Part shown: in pieces, positions 34,760 through 44,129 of the stretch
How the letters are laid out: each line of letters starts with the position of its first letter
How positions within the stretch are numbered: position 1 is the stretch's first letter
Origin: Paludibaculum sp.
Lineage (GTDB): Bacteria > Acidobacteriota > Terriglobia > Bryobacterales > Bryobacteraceae
NCBI GenBank assembly: GCA_029973955.1
Contig: JARKQJ010000002.1
Span: 1-64,000, forward strand
Length of the DNA: 64,000 bases
Direction of reading: 5' to 3'
Position numbers and translations under genes: made by a program
The notes under the pieces: generated by a model
Database searches by the model: none
What the model was told of the DNA's origin: nothing
The model's input: the letters and a program-made list of their open reading frames with translations, nothing else

Positions 34760-36454
34760 ATGCGATGGTTGATTGGGCTGATAGTTCCGGCGTGCCTGTG
34801 GGCGAGTGAACCGGGTGCGGTGACGGGTGCGGTTCTGTCCTGCGATGCGTGGCCGCGGGCGGTGGATCTAAAGACGTGGACCGGAGATGTGCTGCGAATT
34901 TCTGGGACGGCGCAAGGGACGGAGACGGCGCAGGGCAAGGCGTTCTTTGAGTGGCTGCGCTTGTTCAACCGGATGGCCGTGGGCGGGATGATCCAGGCGT
35001 TTGAAGGGCCGTACGGCAAAGAGGCGTATGTGCTGGACGCGCACAAGACGCTGTTTGTGTATGGGTGGGGATACTGCGACACGACGAGCCGGATAGCAGA
35101 GGCGGCGTGGCGGGAGTACAAGCGGGATCCGCTGGCGGCCGAGCGGGTGATCACGCAGCACGACGATGGCGGGTATCACACGATGTACCGGCTGCGGATG
35201 GATGGAGGGCATGGGGCGTTCGACCCGCGATATGGGTACTACCTGGTGGAGCGGGACACGCCTGACGCAAGGATTCTGGATTGGAAGGAAGTGGGCGACG
35301 ATGCGCAGTTCCTGAAGAACAAGGGGTACACGAACAGGAGCAAGCCTTATTTCGAGATTTGGGGTGTGGAGTGGGAGCGGGCGCTGCTGCTGCGGCCGGG
35401 CTGGTTTGATTCCGAGGCGAAGTGGAAGGCGGCAGGGGCTCCGAAGGAGAACGTGTTTGGAGATTCGCAGTACACGATGGGGACGAAGTTCCACGACATG
35501 AGCTTCACGCTGTGGCGGGGCACGACGATCGAGAGGCATTGGGACAACTCGGCGCGGAAGTTTTACCAGCCGGCGGGGCAGCACGCGCAGAAGGAGAAGC
35601 CGTTTCTGGCGGCGGGGCGGTTTTACCGGGTAACGGAGAAGTCGCTGGACGGCAACTGGCCGAAGTACGATCCGAACTATCAGCGGGCGAAAGCGTATCT
35701 GTCGGTTGTGCCGCGCGGGGAGGGGTATGAGGGAGAAGGGGAGAAGTCGATTGGGCAGGCCTGGGGGGTGCTGCGATACCGGCCGGTGCTGGCAAAGAGC
35801 GAGGGGTTGGATGCTGTGCTGCCGGGGCGGACGTTGATTCATGCCGGGACCGCGCCGTTTCTGCGGCCGGCAAAGGCCGGAGCGGGCGGGGAGGCGGTGT
35901 TCGACTTCCGGTCTCCGTATGTGCTGGTGGACGGAACGCTGGAGGTGGAACTGGCAGGCGATGGGACACGGATGGAGATGCGGACATTGGGGGCGAAGCG
36001 GTTGAATGCGGAGGAGGCGGATGCGTGGTGTGAATGGGAGGTAGTGGCACAGGGGGCGGGCCGGCACAGCGTGGAACTGGGGCGGCCGCGGTTTGACGGC
36101 AAGCAGAAGAGCATCCATGGCGTGTACCGGTTCCAGGTGCGAATGGTGGTGAAAGAAGATGGGCAGAGGAAGTCGGCGGCGGGGTTGGCAGAGTTGAAAC
36201 TGGATCTGTTCTTTGAGAACGGAATCATGTCGATTCCGCAGATCTTCGCGGGACGGAACACGATGCGGTTCCAGGTGGCGGATGCGGCTCAGCTACAGAG
36301 GCCGTTGGAGGTGGAGTACCGGTATCAGAGCGAGGCCGGGGCGAAGAGCGTGAAGCATGTGCTGAAGCCGGGAGATTTCCGGGGGAATGAGGGAGTCTGG
36401 GCGATGGAGGCGCCGGGATTAGTGCGATGCGACTCCGTCTCTGTTTCTTATTAA
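34760..36454 (+). CDS. Exported protein, possibly transglutaminase-like
   Basis: 564 residues with a short signal peptide (MRWLIGLIVPACLWA). Residues ~95-170 contain LFVYGWGYCDTTSRIAEAAW, then GGYHTMYRLRMDGGHGAFDPRYGYYLVE. A cysteine followed ~60 residues later by a histidine and an aspartate before an aromatic strand is the transglutaminase-superfamily layout, so a Cys-His-Asp site is plausible; I cannot confirm it. The remainder is beta-rich (VLVDGTLEVELAGDGTRMEMRTLG). Its 3' end overlaps the heparinase-like gene by 28 bp, so they are translated from one message. Possible jobs include processing of peptide- or amide-linked uronic polymers; this is speculation from the neighbour. Confidence 0.72.
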   Translation: MRWLIGLIVPACLWASEPGAVTGAVLSCDAWPRAVDLKTWTGDVLRISGTAQGTETAQGKAFFEWLRLFNRMAVGGMIQAFEGPYGKEAYVLDAHKTLFVYGWGYCDTTSRIAEAAWREYKRDPLAAERVITQHDDGGYHTMYRLRMDGGHGAFDPRYGYYLVERDTPDARILDWKEVGDDAQFLKNKGYTNRSKPYFEIWGVEWERALLLRPGWFDSEAKWKAAGAPKENVFGDSQYTMGTKFHDMSFTLWRGTTIERHWDNSARKFYQPAGQHAQKEKPFLAAGRFYRVTEKSLDGNWPKYDPNYQRAKAYLSVVPRGEGYEGEGEKSIGQAWGVLRYRPVLAKSEGLDAVLPGRTLIHAGTAPFLRPAKAGAGGEAVFDFRSPYVLVDGTLEVELAGDGTRMEMRTLGAKRLNAEEADAWCEWEVVAQGAGRHSVELGRPRFDGKQKSIHGVYRFQVRMVVKEDGQRKSAAGLAELKLDLFFENGIMSIPQIFAGRNTMRFQVADAAQLQRPLEVEYRYQSEAGAKSVKHVLKPGDFRGNEGVWAMEAPGLVRCDSVSVSY

Positions 36455-38598
36455 GCGCGGCGGTGTGGGGGCAGGGGTATCTGCCTCCGCCGGCGGTGGA
36501 GGCGGTGCGGCTGCGTGCGGGGCATCCACGGCTGAGCTTTCGAGCGGAGAGTGGCCCCGGGCCGGGGCGGAGCTTCGCGGCGGTGCGAAGTTCCTATGCG
36601 AGCGATGCGGAGTTCCGCAGGATCTTTGCCGGGGCTGTGGCGCGAGCGGAGAGCACGAAGGATCCGGCGGAAGCAGCGGCGGTGTGGGTGGTGACGGGGG
36701 ATGAGGCGGCAGCGCGGCATGCGATGAAGCTGCTGTTGGAGGAACCGATTTCGAAGACGGGGGACGGGAGCTATTCGCGGGTCTGGTCCTTCGCGCTGGC
36801 GTGGGACTGGCTGCATGAGCATGAGGCGATGAAAGAGGGGAGAGAGCGGGCGGCGGAAAGAATCATCGAGCGGCTGGACACGGAGTTGGCGTGGTTGGAC
36901 GAAGGCTCGATGGCGCTGTGGCATGGGCGGAACCAGGCGGCGAATGGGGCGATGGTGGCTGCTTTGGCGGTGGGAGACCGGCCGGGGTGCGACCGGCGGC
37001 TGGCCCGGGCGGCGGCACACTACGTGCAGGCGCTGCGGGCGTTGCAGTATTCGGAAGGGTGGCCGGAAGGGCCGAGTTACTGGATCTATAACCGCGCGGC
37101 ACCGTATGCCCTGGCGGCAGACTGTTATTTGACGGCGACCGGGCAGGAGCGGCTGGGTGGGATCGGGATTCGCGGGCTGATGGAGGGGATCGGGGCCTGG
37201 ACTTTGTATCAGTTCGGGCCGAACCGGGCGTTCGAGCCGTATGGGGATTCGGCGGGGTCGCTGCGGTTGGGAGAGACGGGGTGGTGGGAGGTGACGGCGG
37301 ATTACTTTGCGCGGCTGTCGGGGGATGAGAGTTTGCGGGCCGGGGCAGAGTGGTTCCGGAGGCTGTCGCCGGCGGCGTACGGGAAGGGTCCGCTGCAATG
37401 GTGGGCAGCGCTGGCGTATGGGGGACGCTGGCAGGGGAATCCGGAGGAATGGCTGCGGGCGCATTTGCCGGCGGCGCGGATGTTCGGGAGAGGCTCGATG
37501 GGCGTGGCGTTCTTCCGGGGCGCATGGGGTGATCCGGATGAACTGTTTGCCTCGTTCAAGGCGGGCGATCTGCTGGCGCACCACGACCACTACGACGTGG
37601 GGCATTTCAGCATTCAATCCGGCGGGCTGCTGGCGCCACTGACGGGGATTTATGGAGATAAGGGCGGATACACGGGGGCGTACCGGCTGGGCTACGCGAT
37701 TCAGACGGTGGCTTCAAACAGCCTGCTGATTCTGGCGCCGGGGGAGACGTCAGCGGCGCTGCGGGCGCTGAAAGGAGAGCCGTGGGTGGCGCTGTCGGGC
37801 GGGCAGAGGGTGATCCAGCCGACGGGGTTCAACTGCGTGAGCGTGGAGGATTTCGAGGCGCAGAGGGATGCGGGGCCGCATCTGCGGCGGGCGCGGATTA
37901 CAGCGTTCGAGAGCCGGCCGGGGGAGTTCGACTACGTGGCGGCGGATTTGACGGCGGCGTACAACTCGACGATCTGGGCGGAGGCAGGCGCGGCGGCGAA
38001 GGTATCGCTGGTGACGCGGGACTTTCTGTATCTGCGGCCGGAGCGGGTGTTTGTGGTGTATGACCGGGTGGAGACGACGGGCGAGGGGTATGTGCCGAAG
38101 TTCCTGCTGCACTCACTATCAAAGCCGGCGAGTGGAGGCGAGCGGCTGTTGGCGGGAGAGTCGCTGGAGAATGGGATTGTGGAGACGCTGGAGCGACGGT
38201 TCACGAGCGGGCATGGACGGGGCGAGCTGACGGTGGTTTCGCTGCTGCCGAGCGAGGCACGGACGCTGAAGATCGGCGGGCGGGATTACTACGCATATGT
38301 GGAGGCGGACGGGGACGAGAAGGATGGATTTGACGGGGTGAAGCTGGAGGCGGGAGATGCGACTGCGCCACGGGAGACGAAGCAGTTGGGGTTGTGGAGG
38401 ATGGAGATCGAGCCGCGAGGACCGGGGAAGAGCCACCGGTTCCTGACGGTGCTGATTCCTCGGCTGAAGAGCGAGGGTGGAAGAGTGCCGGAGATTCGAT
38501 TGGTGGATGGCGGGGAGGGGACAGACGCAGTGAGCGTGGGCGGAAAGGTGGCGGTGTTTGAGCGGCGTGCGGGCGGAGTGATGAGGCTGCGGAAGTAG
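36427..38598 (+). CDS. Heparinase II/III-like polysaccharide lyase, exported
   Basis: 723 residues with a signal peptide (MRLRLCFLLSAAVWG). The N-terminal half is an alpha-helical toroid (WSFALAWDWLHEHEAMKEGRERAAERI, QYSEGWPEGPSYWIYNRAA), and the second half is beta-sheet and starts near LLAHHDHYDVGHFSIQSGG, in which the HHDHYD histidines sit at the usual metal/catalytic site of heparinase II/III-like proteins. Such enzymes cleave uronic-acid containing polymers by elimination. The exact substrate (heparinoid, alginate-like or another) is unknown. Translation probably couples to the preceding gene through the 28-bp overlap. It ends directly against the convergent GH36-like gene. Confidence 0.85.
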   Translation: MRLRLCFLLSAAVWGQGYLPPPAVEAVRLRAGHPRLSFRAESGPGPGRSFAAVRSSYASDAEFRRIFAGAVARAESTKDPAEAAAVWVVTGDEAAARHAMKLLLEEPISKTGDGSYSRVWSFALAWDWLHEHEAMKEGRERAAERIIERLDTELAWLDEGSMALWHGRNQAANGAMVAALAVGDRPGCDRRLARAAAHYVQALRALQYSEGWPEGPSYWIYNRAAPYALAADCYLTATGQERLGGIGIRGLMEGIGAWTLYQFGPNRAFEPYGDSAGSLRLGETGWWEVTADYFARLSGDESLRAGAEWFRRLSPAAYGKGPLQWWAALAYGGRWQGNPEEWLRAHLPAARMFGRGSMGVAFFRGAWGDPDELFASFKAGDLLAHHDHYDVGHFSIQSGGLLAPLTGIYGDKGGYTGAYRLGYAIQTVASNSLLILAPGETSAALRALKGEPWVALSGGQRVIQPTGFNCVSVEDFEAQRDAGPHLRRARITAFESRPGEFDYVAADLTAAYNSTIWAEAGAAAKVSLVTRDFLYLRPERVFVVYDRVETTGEGYVPKFLLHSLSKPASGGERLLAGESLENGIVETLERRFTSGHGRGELTVVSLLPSEARTLKIGGRDYYAYVEADGDEKDGFDGVKLEAGDATAPRETKQLGLWRMEIEPRGPGKSHRFLTVLIPRLKSEGGRVPEIRLVDGGEGTDAVSVGGKVAVFERRAGGVMRLRK

Positions 38599-40713
38599 TC
38601 AGAAGCGGATGGTGCGTTCCTGCGTGGATCCTGTGGAGAAGTCGAAGGGGACGCGGACGATGAGGGAGTTGTCGTTGGCATCTCTGGCAATCCACAGGCG
38701 CGCGGGTTCGGCGAGGGGCATGTTCTTCGGGACGGTGAGATAGACGTTGCCTTGCGAGCCGGTGGGGCGGGTGGCGCGGAGAGTGAGGGTGCGGGCGGCG
38801 GGGTCCCACTGGCAGAGTTCGATTTCGGCCTGGCCCTGGCGGACGTGCATGTCAGTGGAGAGGAGCCAGGGGTGGGGGCGCTGGGCGGAGATGCGGAAGA
38901 GGCGGACGGATTCGGGCGGGACGAAGGCATCGAAAGCGGCGGAGTGGGCGCCGAGGTATTTGCCGGCCCAGTGGTCCCAGATGAGTTGCGGGGCAGCGGC
39001 GTCGCGGCCGAGGCGGGCGAAGTCGATGCGTTGAGTAAGCGGCGTCTTGTCGAAATTGAAGATGGCGACGAGGTCCCAGGTGTCCCAGCCTTTGTCGACC
39101 TTGAGGTGGAAGACGCGCGGGTAGGCGGGCTCGAGGGCGTCGAAGAGATCGAGGGGGCGGGCGCATTCGGGGAGGCGGGGGAAGAGTTGGCGGATGAGGT
39201 CGAGGCGAGCGGGGTCGATGCGGTCGATGTCGTCGCCGAGCATGATGGGGCCGCCGTTGAGGCCGAAGATGGTGGCGGAGATTTGGGCGTCGGCGATGGG
39301 GATGGGCTTGTCGAGAGTGAGGACGTTGCCGGAGTCCGCCAGGAAGAGCTTGCGGTGCATGAAGAAGTGAGTGGCCCAGGCGTTGGTGGCGCGGCGGTGG
39401 GAGGTCCAGAAGGAGGCGTTGTTGATGGCGAAGGTGCCGGGGTAGAAGCCCTTGCCGGGGCCGTCGAGGGGGCGGCCTTCGCCGTAGTCGGTGCCGACGC
39501 GGGCGGCGTTGACGAGGCCGGCGCCGAGGATGGTGGGTCCGGTGGAGGAGAGGAGATAGGTGTCGGGGCCGGCGGCGTCGCGAATGGTTTGGAGGCCCTG
39601 GCGGAAGGTTTGGGGGCCGGGGACGAGGGATTTGTCAATGAAGCCGTCGGGGCGGTAGGTGCCGGGGGTAGAGCCGCCGATGGCGTCGAGGAAGTCGATC
39701 ATGTAGTAGCGGACGCCCCACTGGCGGTAGGTTTCGAAGACTTTGGCGATGTGCTGTTTGGTCTTGGGATGGGTGGGGTCGAGGACGTAGGAGGTGCCCC
39801 ACTGGGAACTGGGGACGGTGATGGGCTTGCCGTCGCGGAGAAGGACGGCGTCTTTGAGGGTGTTGTAGTCCTCGAGGCCGGAGTTGAGCCAATAGGCGCC
39901 GGCCCAGAGGCCGAATTGGAAGTTGAGTTGGTTGAGAGAAGAGATAAGGGAGGCGGGGCCGCGGGGGAAGAGCTTGTAGTTCCACTTGAGCCAGTTGCCA
40001 GGGCGGCGGTCTTCGAGGTTGCCGAGGCTGACCCAGAGGAAGCCGATGTCGAAACCGGGGAGGCGGGCGCGGATGGCGCGGGCGTTGCGGAGGGCGACGT
40101 CTTCGTAGCGTTCGACATTGAAGCCGTCGACCCAGGACCAGCCGACCCAGCCGGCGGGGATTTTGGGCCAGAGCGGGGGCCGGTAGTGTGCGGAGACGGC
40201 GGTGGCCCAGGCGTCGAGGGCGGCATAAGGATCGGGCTGGATGTCGATGCGGAGGGTTTCGGTTTCGATGGCGGCGCCGGGGGCAAGGGTGTAGCCTTCG
40301 AAGTCGCAGAAGGAGGAGATGACGACGGCCTGGCGGGCGGGGTTGTAGCGGAGTTCGTGGAAGGAGGAGACGCGATCGAAAGTGACGAAGCCGGCGTGGA
40401 AGGAGCGTTGGCCGCCGGTGATTTGGACGAGAGTTTTGGAGATGAGGGGCTCGCCGGTGGGAACGCGGCGGACGGCGGTGGTGCCGCCTTGCCAGCCGGA
40501 CATGACGAGGGCGACGGGGGCAGCGGGAAAGGGGGCTGAGGATTCGTGGAGCAGGTAGCGGCCGAGGCGTTCCGGGGCGGCGCCGGTGTTGCGGGCGGTG
40601 GCGCGGATGGTGAGGATGCCGGAGCCGGTTTGGGTGGAGGTGGTCCAGCGGACCTCGGCATTCGCGGTGAAAGCGAAGAAGACGGCGAGAGTGAGGGGGG
40701 TAGCGGGTTTCAC
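38599..40713 (-). CDS. Secreted GH36-like (clan GH-D) glycosidase
   Basis: 704 residues from a GTG at 40713 (VKPATPLTLAVFFAFTANA, signal peptide); the frame is open further upstream but overlaps the enolase-type gene. The N-terminal ~180 residues form a beta-sandwich. The barrel begins near PAGWVGWSWVDGFNVE, continues with GFLWVSLGNLEDRRPGNWLKW and FGLWAGAYWLNSGLED, and has the strand VRYYMIDFLDA, where Asp340 sits where clan GH-D enzymes place the nucleophile. GPIMLGDDIDRI and a C-terminal beta domain follow. Alpha-galactosidase-like activity is possible; the divergent nucleophile strand makes the substrate uncertain. It is the last of three minus-strand genes (SGNH, enolase-type, this one). 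Confidence 0.82.
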   Translation of the reverse strand: MKPATPLTLAVFFAFTANAEVRWTTSTQTGSGILTIRATARNTGAAPERLGRYLLHESSAPFPAAPVALVMSGWQGGTTAVRRVPTGEPLISKTLVQITGGQRSFHAGFVTFDRVSSFHELRYNPARQAVVISSFCDFEGYTLAPGAAIETETLRIDIQPDPYAALDAWATAVSAHYRPPLWPKIPAGWVGWSWVDGFNVERYEDVALRNARAIRARLPGFDIGFLWVSLGNLEDRRPGNWLKWNYKLFPRGPASLISSLNQLNFQFGLWAGAYWLNSGLEDYNTLKDAVLLRDGKPITVPSSQWGTSYVLDPTHPKTKQHIAKVFETYRQWGVRYYMIDFLDAIGGSTPGTYRPDGFIDKSLVPGPQTFRQGLQTIRDAAGPDTYLLSSTGPTILGAGLVNAARVGTDYGEGRPLDGPGKGFYPGTFAINNASFWTSHRRATNAWATHFFMHRKLFLADSGNVLTLDKPIPIADAQISATIFGLNGGPIMLGDDIDRIDPARLDLIRQLFPRLPECARPLDLFDALEPAYPRVFHLKVDKGWDTWDLVAIFNFDKTPLTQRIDFARLGRDAAAPQLIWDHWAGKYLGAHSAAFDAFVPPESVRLFRISAQRPHPWLLSTDMHVRQGQAEIELCQWDPAARTLTLRATRPTGSQGNVYLTVPKNMPLAEPARLWIARDANDNSLIVRVPFDFSTGSTQERTIRF

Positions 40714-40766
40714 GGCTTGAAGTGCATCCTCGACGGTACCACCGCCGCGGGGGGGACCGGGTCCGG

Positions 40767-41942
40767 CTACTTTCCTCCGGGCGGACGGAGACTTTGGGCG
40801 CGGTAGGGGTATTTCCGGTCGAGGAGTTCCCAGTCCATCTCGATGCCGAGGCCGGGGGTGCTGGGAAGGGTGACGCGGCCCTGGACGACTGCGGGGAAGG
40901 TGGACCGGGTGATCTCGCGGAGGAGGGGATGGCGGGAGGCATCCCACTCCTGGATGAGGAAGTTGTGGATGCCGGCCATGGACTGGAGGGAGGCGATGTG
41001 GGCGATGGGGCCGTAGAACATGTGGGGAGAGATTTCGGCGCCATAGGTTTCGGCGAGAGAAGCGATCTTGCGGATTTCGGTGATACCGCCGCAGTGGATG
41101 ACGTCGGGCTGAACGATGCGGGCGCCGCGGGCGTCGAGAAGTTGTTTGAACTGATAGCGGGAGACGAGGCCTTCGCCGCCGGCGAGGGCGATGGGGCTAT
41201 GGGCGGCGATTTCGCCGAGGGCCTGGGGCATCTCGCGCCAGGCGGGTTCTTCGAGAAAGAGGGGGTGTAAGGGGGCGACGGCGAGAGCGAAGTCGATCGC
41301 GGAGCGGACGGAAAAGGTCTCCCACATTTCGAGGGCGATTTCGAGTTCGGGCCCACCGCCGTTGCGGACGGCCTCGACTTCGGCGACGAGGCGCTGGCGG
41401 CGTTCAGCCTCGGAGCCGCCTTTGGGGAGGACCCATTTGACGCAGGTCCAGCCCTCGGCTTTGGTGTGGGAGGCGAGATCCGCGAGGCGCTCCGGGGTAC
41501 GGGGGGTGAGGTCCTGGCTCCAGTGGCTGAAGTAGACGCGCATGGGGCGGGCCTCGGCGGCGCCGAGCAGGCGCCAGAGGGGCTCGCCGAGGCGTTTGGC
41601 TTCTAAATCCCAGAGGGCGATGTCGATGGCGGCGAGCGCGGTTTGCAGTACGGCGCCTTCGCGATAACGGGAGAGTTCGTAGTAGTTGCGGTTCCAGTGG
41701 TCTTCGATGCCGGCGGCATCCTTGCCTTCCAGGAAGGGACGAAACCACTCGATGGCCTTCTCGACGATCTCGACGCGGCCGGAGATGGAGCCTTCGCCGA
41801 GGCCGGTGATGCCACCATCGGTTTGGATTTCAAGGAAGAGATAGTCCCGGCCGGAGATAGTGTGCTTGCGGGTGACGAGTTTCCGGATGGCGAGCCGTGG
41901 GGGAGCGGCGAAAGCGGCGAGGAGGGCGCGGCGGGTGAGCAT
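40767..41942 (-). CDS. Mandelate racemase/muconate lactonising-type enzyme (sugar acid dehydratase-like)
   Basis: 391 residues. The N-terminus MLTRRALLAAFAA looks like a twin-arginine or anchor signal, unusual for this family. The capping domain has LFLEIQTDGGITGLGEG and the barrel shows WTCVKWVLPKGG (VKW in place of the common KxK), EIALEMWETF and PLFLEEP for metal ligands, ALAGGEG, and SPHMFYGP with a histidine in the position of the catalytic base. This is closest to acid-sugar dehydratases (galactonate/galactarate types). It would turn sugar acids released by the locus into 2-keto-3-deoxy acids. It sits 6 bp after the SGNH gene and 53 bp before the GH36-like gene. Confidence 0.9.
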   Translation of the reverse strand: MLTRRALLAAFAAPPRLAIRKLVTRKHTISGRDYLFLEIQTDGGITGLGEGSISGRVEIVEKAIEWFRPFLEGKDAAGIEDHWNRNYYELSRYREGAVLQTALAAIDIALWDLEAKRLGEPLWRLLGAAEARPMRVYFSHWSQDLTPRTPERLADLASHTKAEGWTCVKWVLPKGGSEAERRQRLVAEVEAVRNGGGPELEIALEMWETFSVRSAIDFALAVAPLHPLFLEEPAWREMPQALGEIAAHSPIALAGGEGLVSRYQFKQLLDARGARIVQPDVIHCGGITEIRKIASLAETYGAEISPHMFYGPIAHIASLQSMAGIHNFLIQEWDASRHPLLREITRSTFPAVVQGRVTLPSTPGLGIEMDWELLDRKYPYRAQSLRPPGGK

Positions 41943-41948
41943 GGCTAG

Positions 41949-42683
41949 TCAGGGACGCGGTTGGAAGTAAGTGAGGATGGCGTTGGCAACGAGGGCGTGG
42001 CCTTGTGCATTGGGGTGGTTGCGCTGGGACATGAGTTCTTCCATGTGCTCTTTGTCGCGGGCGTTTTTGAAGAGTTCCAGGCTATCAACGAGGCCAGTGT
42101 GGAATTCAGCGGCGAGGCGGCGAACCTGGGCGGCCTGCCGTTCGAGGGGGTCTTCGGGATTGCCGAGATCGGACTTGAGGTCGGGAGTGGGGGTGAGGAG
42201 GATGACTTTGATGCCGCGGGCCTGGGCCTGCCGGATCATCTGCCTCCAGGCATCCTCGGCGTTGGGGTTGCCGCGGTCGTTGAGGGAGTAGTCGATGAAA
42301 AGAATGTCAGGACGGTGGTCGAGGACATCGGCCTGGAAGCGAGCTGCGCCTTTGGGTGAGTTTTCGCCCCCGATGGCGGAGACAATGACGTTGATCACGG
42401 CATGAGGGAAGCGTTGGGCGAGGCTGGCGCGGACGAGGTGGGGGTAGGCTTCGAGGGAGTTGACGACTGGGGTTTTGAAGTAGCCGGCGGGGACGGAGTG
42501 GCCGTGAAAGACGAGGTTGACGGTGCGGTTGGCGGGCCAGTCCTTCTGGAGTTCAGTGATGGTGGGGGTGAGGTATGTGCCGGGGTCGGCGACCTGGGCG
42601 AAGGCGTGAGGAGTTGTGAAGGCGATGAGGGCGAGGGAGACTCGCAGAATCCGTTGTGACAGATTGGAGGGAACGCGACGCAC
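41949..42683 (-). CDS. Exported SGNH-type esterase
   Basis: 244 residues with a signal peptide (LRVSLALIAFTTPHAFA). Block I is FHGHSVPAGY with Ser63 as nucleophile (GHS in place of GDS). Block II glycine is in AIGGENS (Gly105 region), block III asparagine is Asn135 in SLND, and block V histidine is His223 in RNHPNAQGH. These are the four SGNH residues. The enzyme probably removes acyl groups from a carbohydrate. It is the first gene of the SGNH/enolase-type/GH36-like operon, divergent from the GH30-like gene. Confidence 0.9.
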   Translation of the reverse strand: MRRVPSNLSQRILRVSLALIAFTTPHAFAQVADPGTYLTPTITELQKDWPANRTVNLVFHGHSVPAGYFKTPVVNSLEAYPHLVRASLAQRFPHAVINVIVSAIGGENSPKGAARFQADVLDHRPDILFIDYSLNDRGNPNAEDAWRQMIRQAQARGIKVILLTPTPDLKSDLGNPEDPLERQAAQVRRLAAEFHTGLVDSLELFKNARDKEHMEELMSQRNHPNAQGHALVANAILTYFQPRP

Positions 42684-42735
42684 AGATGCATTCTAGCTTG
42701 TGCGCGGTGTGCTGCCGGGAGCCATGGGAGGCGCT

Positions 42736-44127
42736 ATGAGAACCTTGAACGGCTTGCTTTGCGTGGTGCTGTGCGGCACGGCGTGGGCGCAGGAGGGTCG
42801 ATACACGATTCGGGTGGATCAGCCGCGGCAGACGATTTGGGGTTTGGGATTCGAGATCCAGAGCGACAGTATCGGGTCAGCGAATCAGGGCTTGCCGGAG
42901 AAGGTGTCCGCGGTGCCGCACGACCTGGTGGCGGCGGAGCGGGCGCGGCTGTACGGGGAGATGCTGAAGGGCTTCCGGTATTGCCGGCTGGCGATGGGGC
43001 TCTATCTCCGGGGGACGGATGCGGCCGGGAAGCATGTGGTGGAACGGTACGCGGGGCAGATGCGGGACTTGAAAGAGTTGCAGGAGACAGCGGGCGTTGA
43101 GGGGTTCGCGGTGGAGTATTGGTCCCCGACGCTCTACTGGAAGAGCACGGGGAGGTATCAGGGCGGGACATTGAAGAGCTTCGATGCGGCGTTTCTGGCG
43201 GAGTTTGGCGAGGCGCTGGTGGAAGATGTACGGTATCTCGAGCGGCACGGCTTGAAGGTGGCGCAGTGGGGGTTGCAGAATGAGCCGCCCGTGGATCATG
43301 GGATCTATTCGACGTGCAGCTATACAGGGCCGCAGTATTACGCGGCGATGAAAGCCGCGGCGCCACGGATACGAGCAGCGTTTCCCAAGATATTCATTCA
43401 CGCCGATAGCTGGGGTGGACAATCGACGGAGGGATCGAAGCTGATCCGGAAAGACGCGGAGTTGTTAAAGCTGATTGACGGGTGGACGTGGCACCGGATT
43501 GGGGCGGACTCGAACGAGATGATCGAGAGGGCGGCGCTGTTCAACGAGGGAGCTGAGGGCCGGCCCGTGTTCAACAACGAGTTCGAGTATCTGAAGGGGC
43601 CGGCGACAGACGATCGGTTTGTGAATACGGCGCAGTCGCTGATGAACTGGTTTACGTTTGAGAACGCACCGGCATGGTTCTGGCTGCATGCTTTGAAGCC
43701 GACATACAACGCGGAGGCGTCCGGGTATGCGCTGGGCTTCTGGAGGCCGAACGACGATGAGGACATGAGCCGGATGGGTTCGATTCAGAAAGGGCACTGG
43801 GCGTACAACCGGCAGAACTGGCATTCGCTGGCGGGGTTTCTGAAGTACCTGCCGTGGGATTCGGTGCGGCTGCAGGTGGAGGAAGACGAGGTCAGGAAGG
43901 ACAACCGGATTCTGGCGTGGCGGACGCCAGCGGGGAAGCTGGCGTTCGCGGTGACAAACCGCTCGGGCAGACCGTTTGAGTTTCGCGTGGATACGGGCCG
44001 GGAGCGGCGGATGTTCGGGTTCCGGTACACGCCGGCGGAGGCGGGGATCGCGCTGGGTGCGCAGAGCGGCGCCGCGGTGAAGGCCACGGTGCCGAATCTG
44101 GCGATTGAATTCTGGGTGGAGCAGTAG
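42736..44127 (+). CDS. Secreted GH30-like glycosidase
   Basis: 463 residues from ATG 42736, preceded by GGGAGG four bases upstream; the in-frame ATG at 42700 is less likely. The signal peptide is MRTLNGLLCVVLCGTAWA. QTIWGLGFEIQSDS is the usual entry to GH30-type domains. AQWGLQNEPPVDHG holds Glu183 as acid/base, and RPVFNNEFEYLKG holds Glu282 as nucleophile. The C-terminal beta domain (AFAVTNRSGRPFEFRV) is the side domain typical of GH30. Substrates in the family include beta-1,6-glucans, glucuronoxylan and fucosides; the subfamily is not assignable by eye. Confidence 0.88.
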   Translation: MRTLNGLLCVVLCGTAWAQEGRYTIRVDQPRQTIWGLGFEIQSDSIGSANQGLPEKVSAVPHDLVAAERARLYGEMLKGFRYCRLAMGLYLRGTDAAGKHVVERYAGQMRDLKELQETAGVEGFAVEYWSPTLYWKSTGRYQGGTLKSFDAAFLAEFGEALVEDVRYLERHGLKVAQWGLQNEPPVDHGIYSTCSYTGPQYYAAMKAAAPRIRAAFPKIFIHADSWGGQSTEGSKLIRKDAELLKLIDGWTWHRIGADSNEMIERAALFNEGAEGRPVFNNEFEYLKGPATDDRFVNTAQSLMNWFTFENAPAWFWLHALKPTYNAEASGYALGFWRPNDDEDMSRMGSIQKGHWAYNRQNWHSLAGFLKYLPWDSVRLQVEEDEVRKDNRILAWRTPAGKLAFAVTNRSGRPFEFRVDTGRERRMFGFRYTPAEAGIALGAQSGAAVKATVPNLAIEFWVEQ

Positions 44128-44129
44128 GC

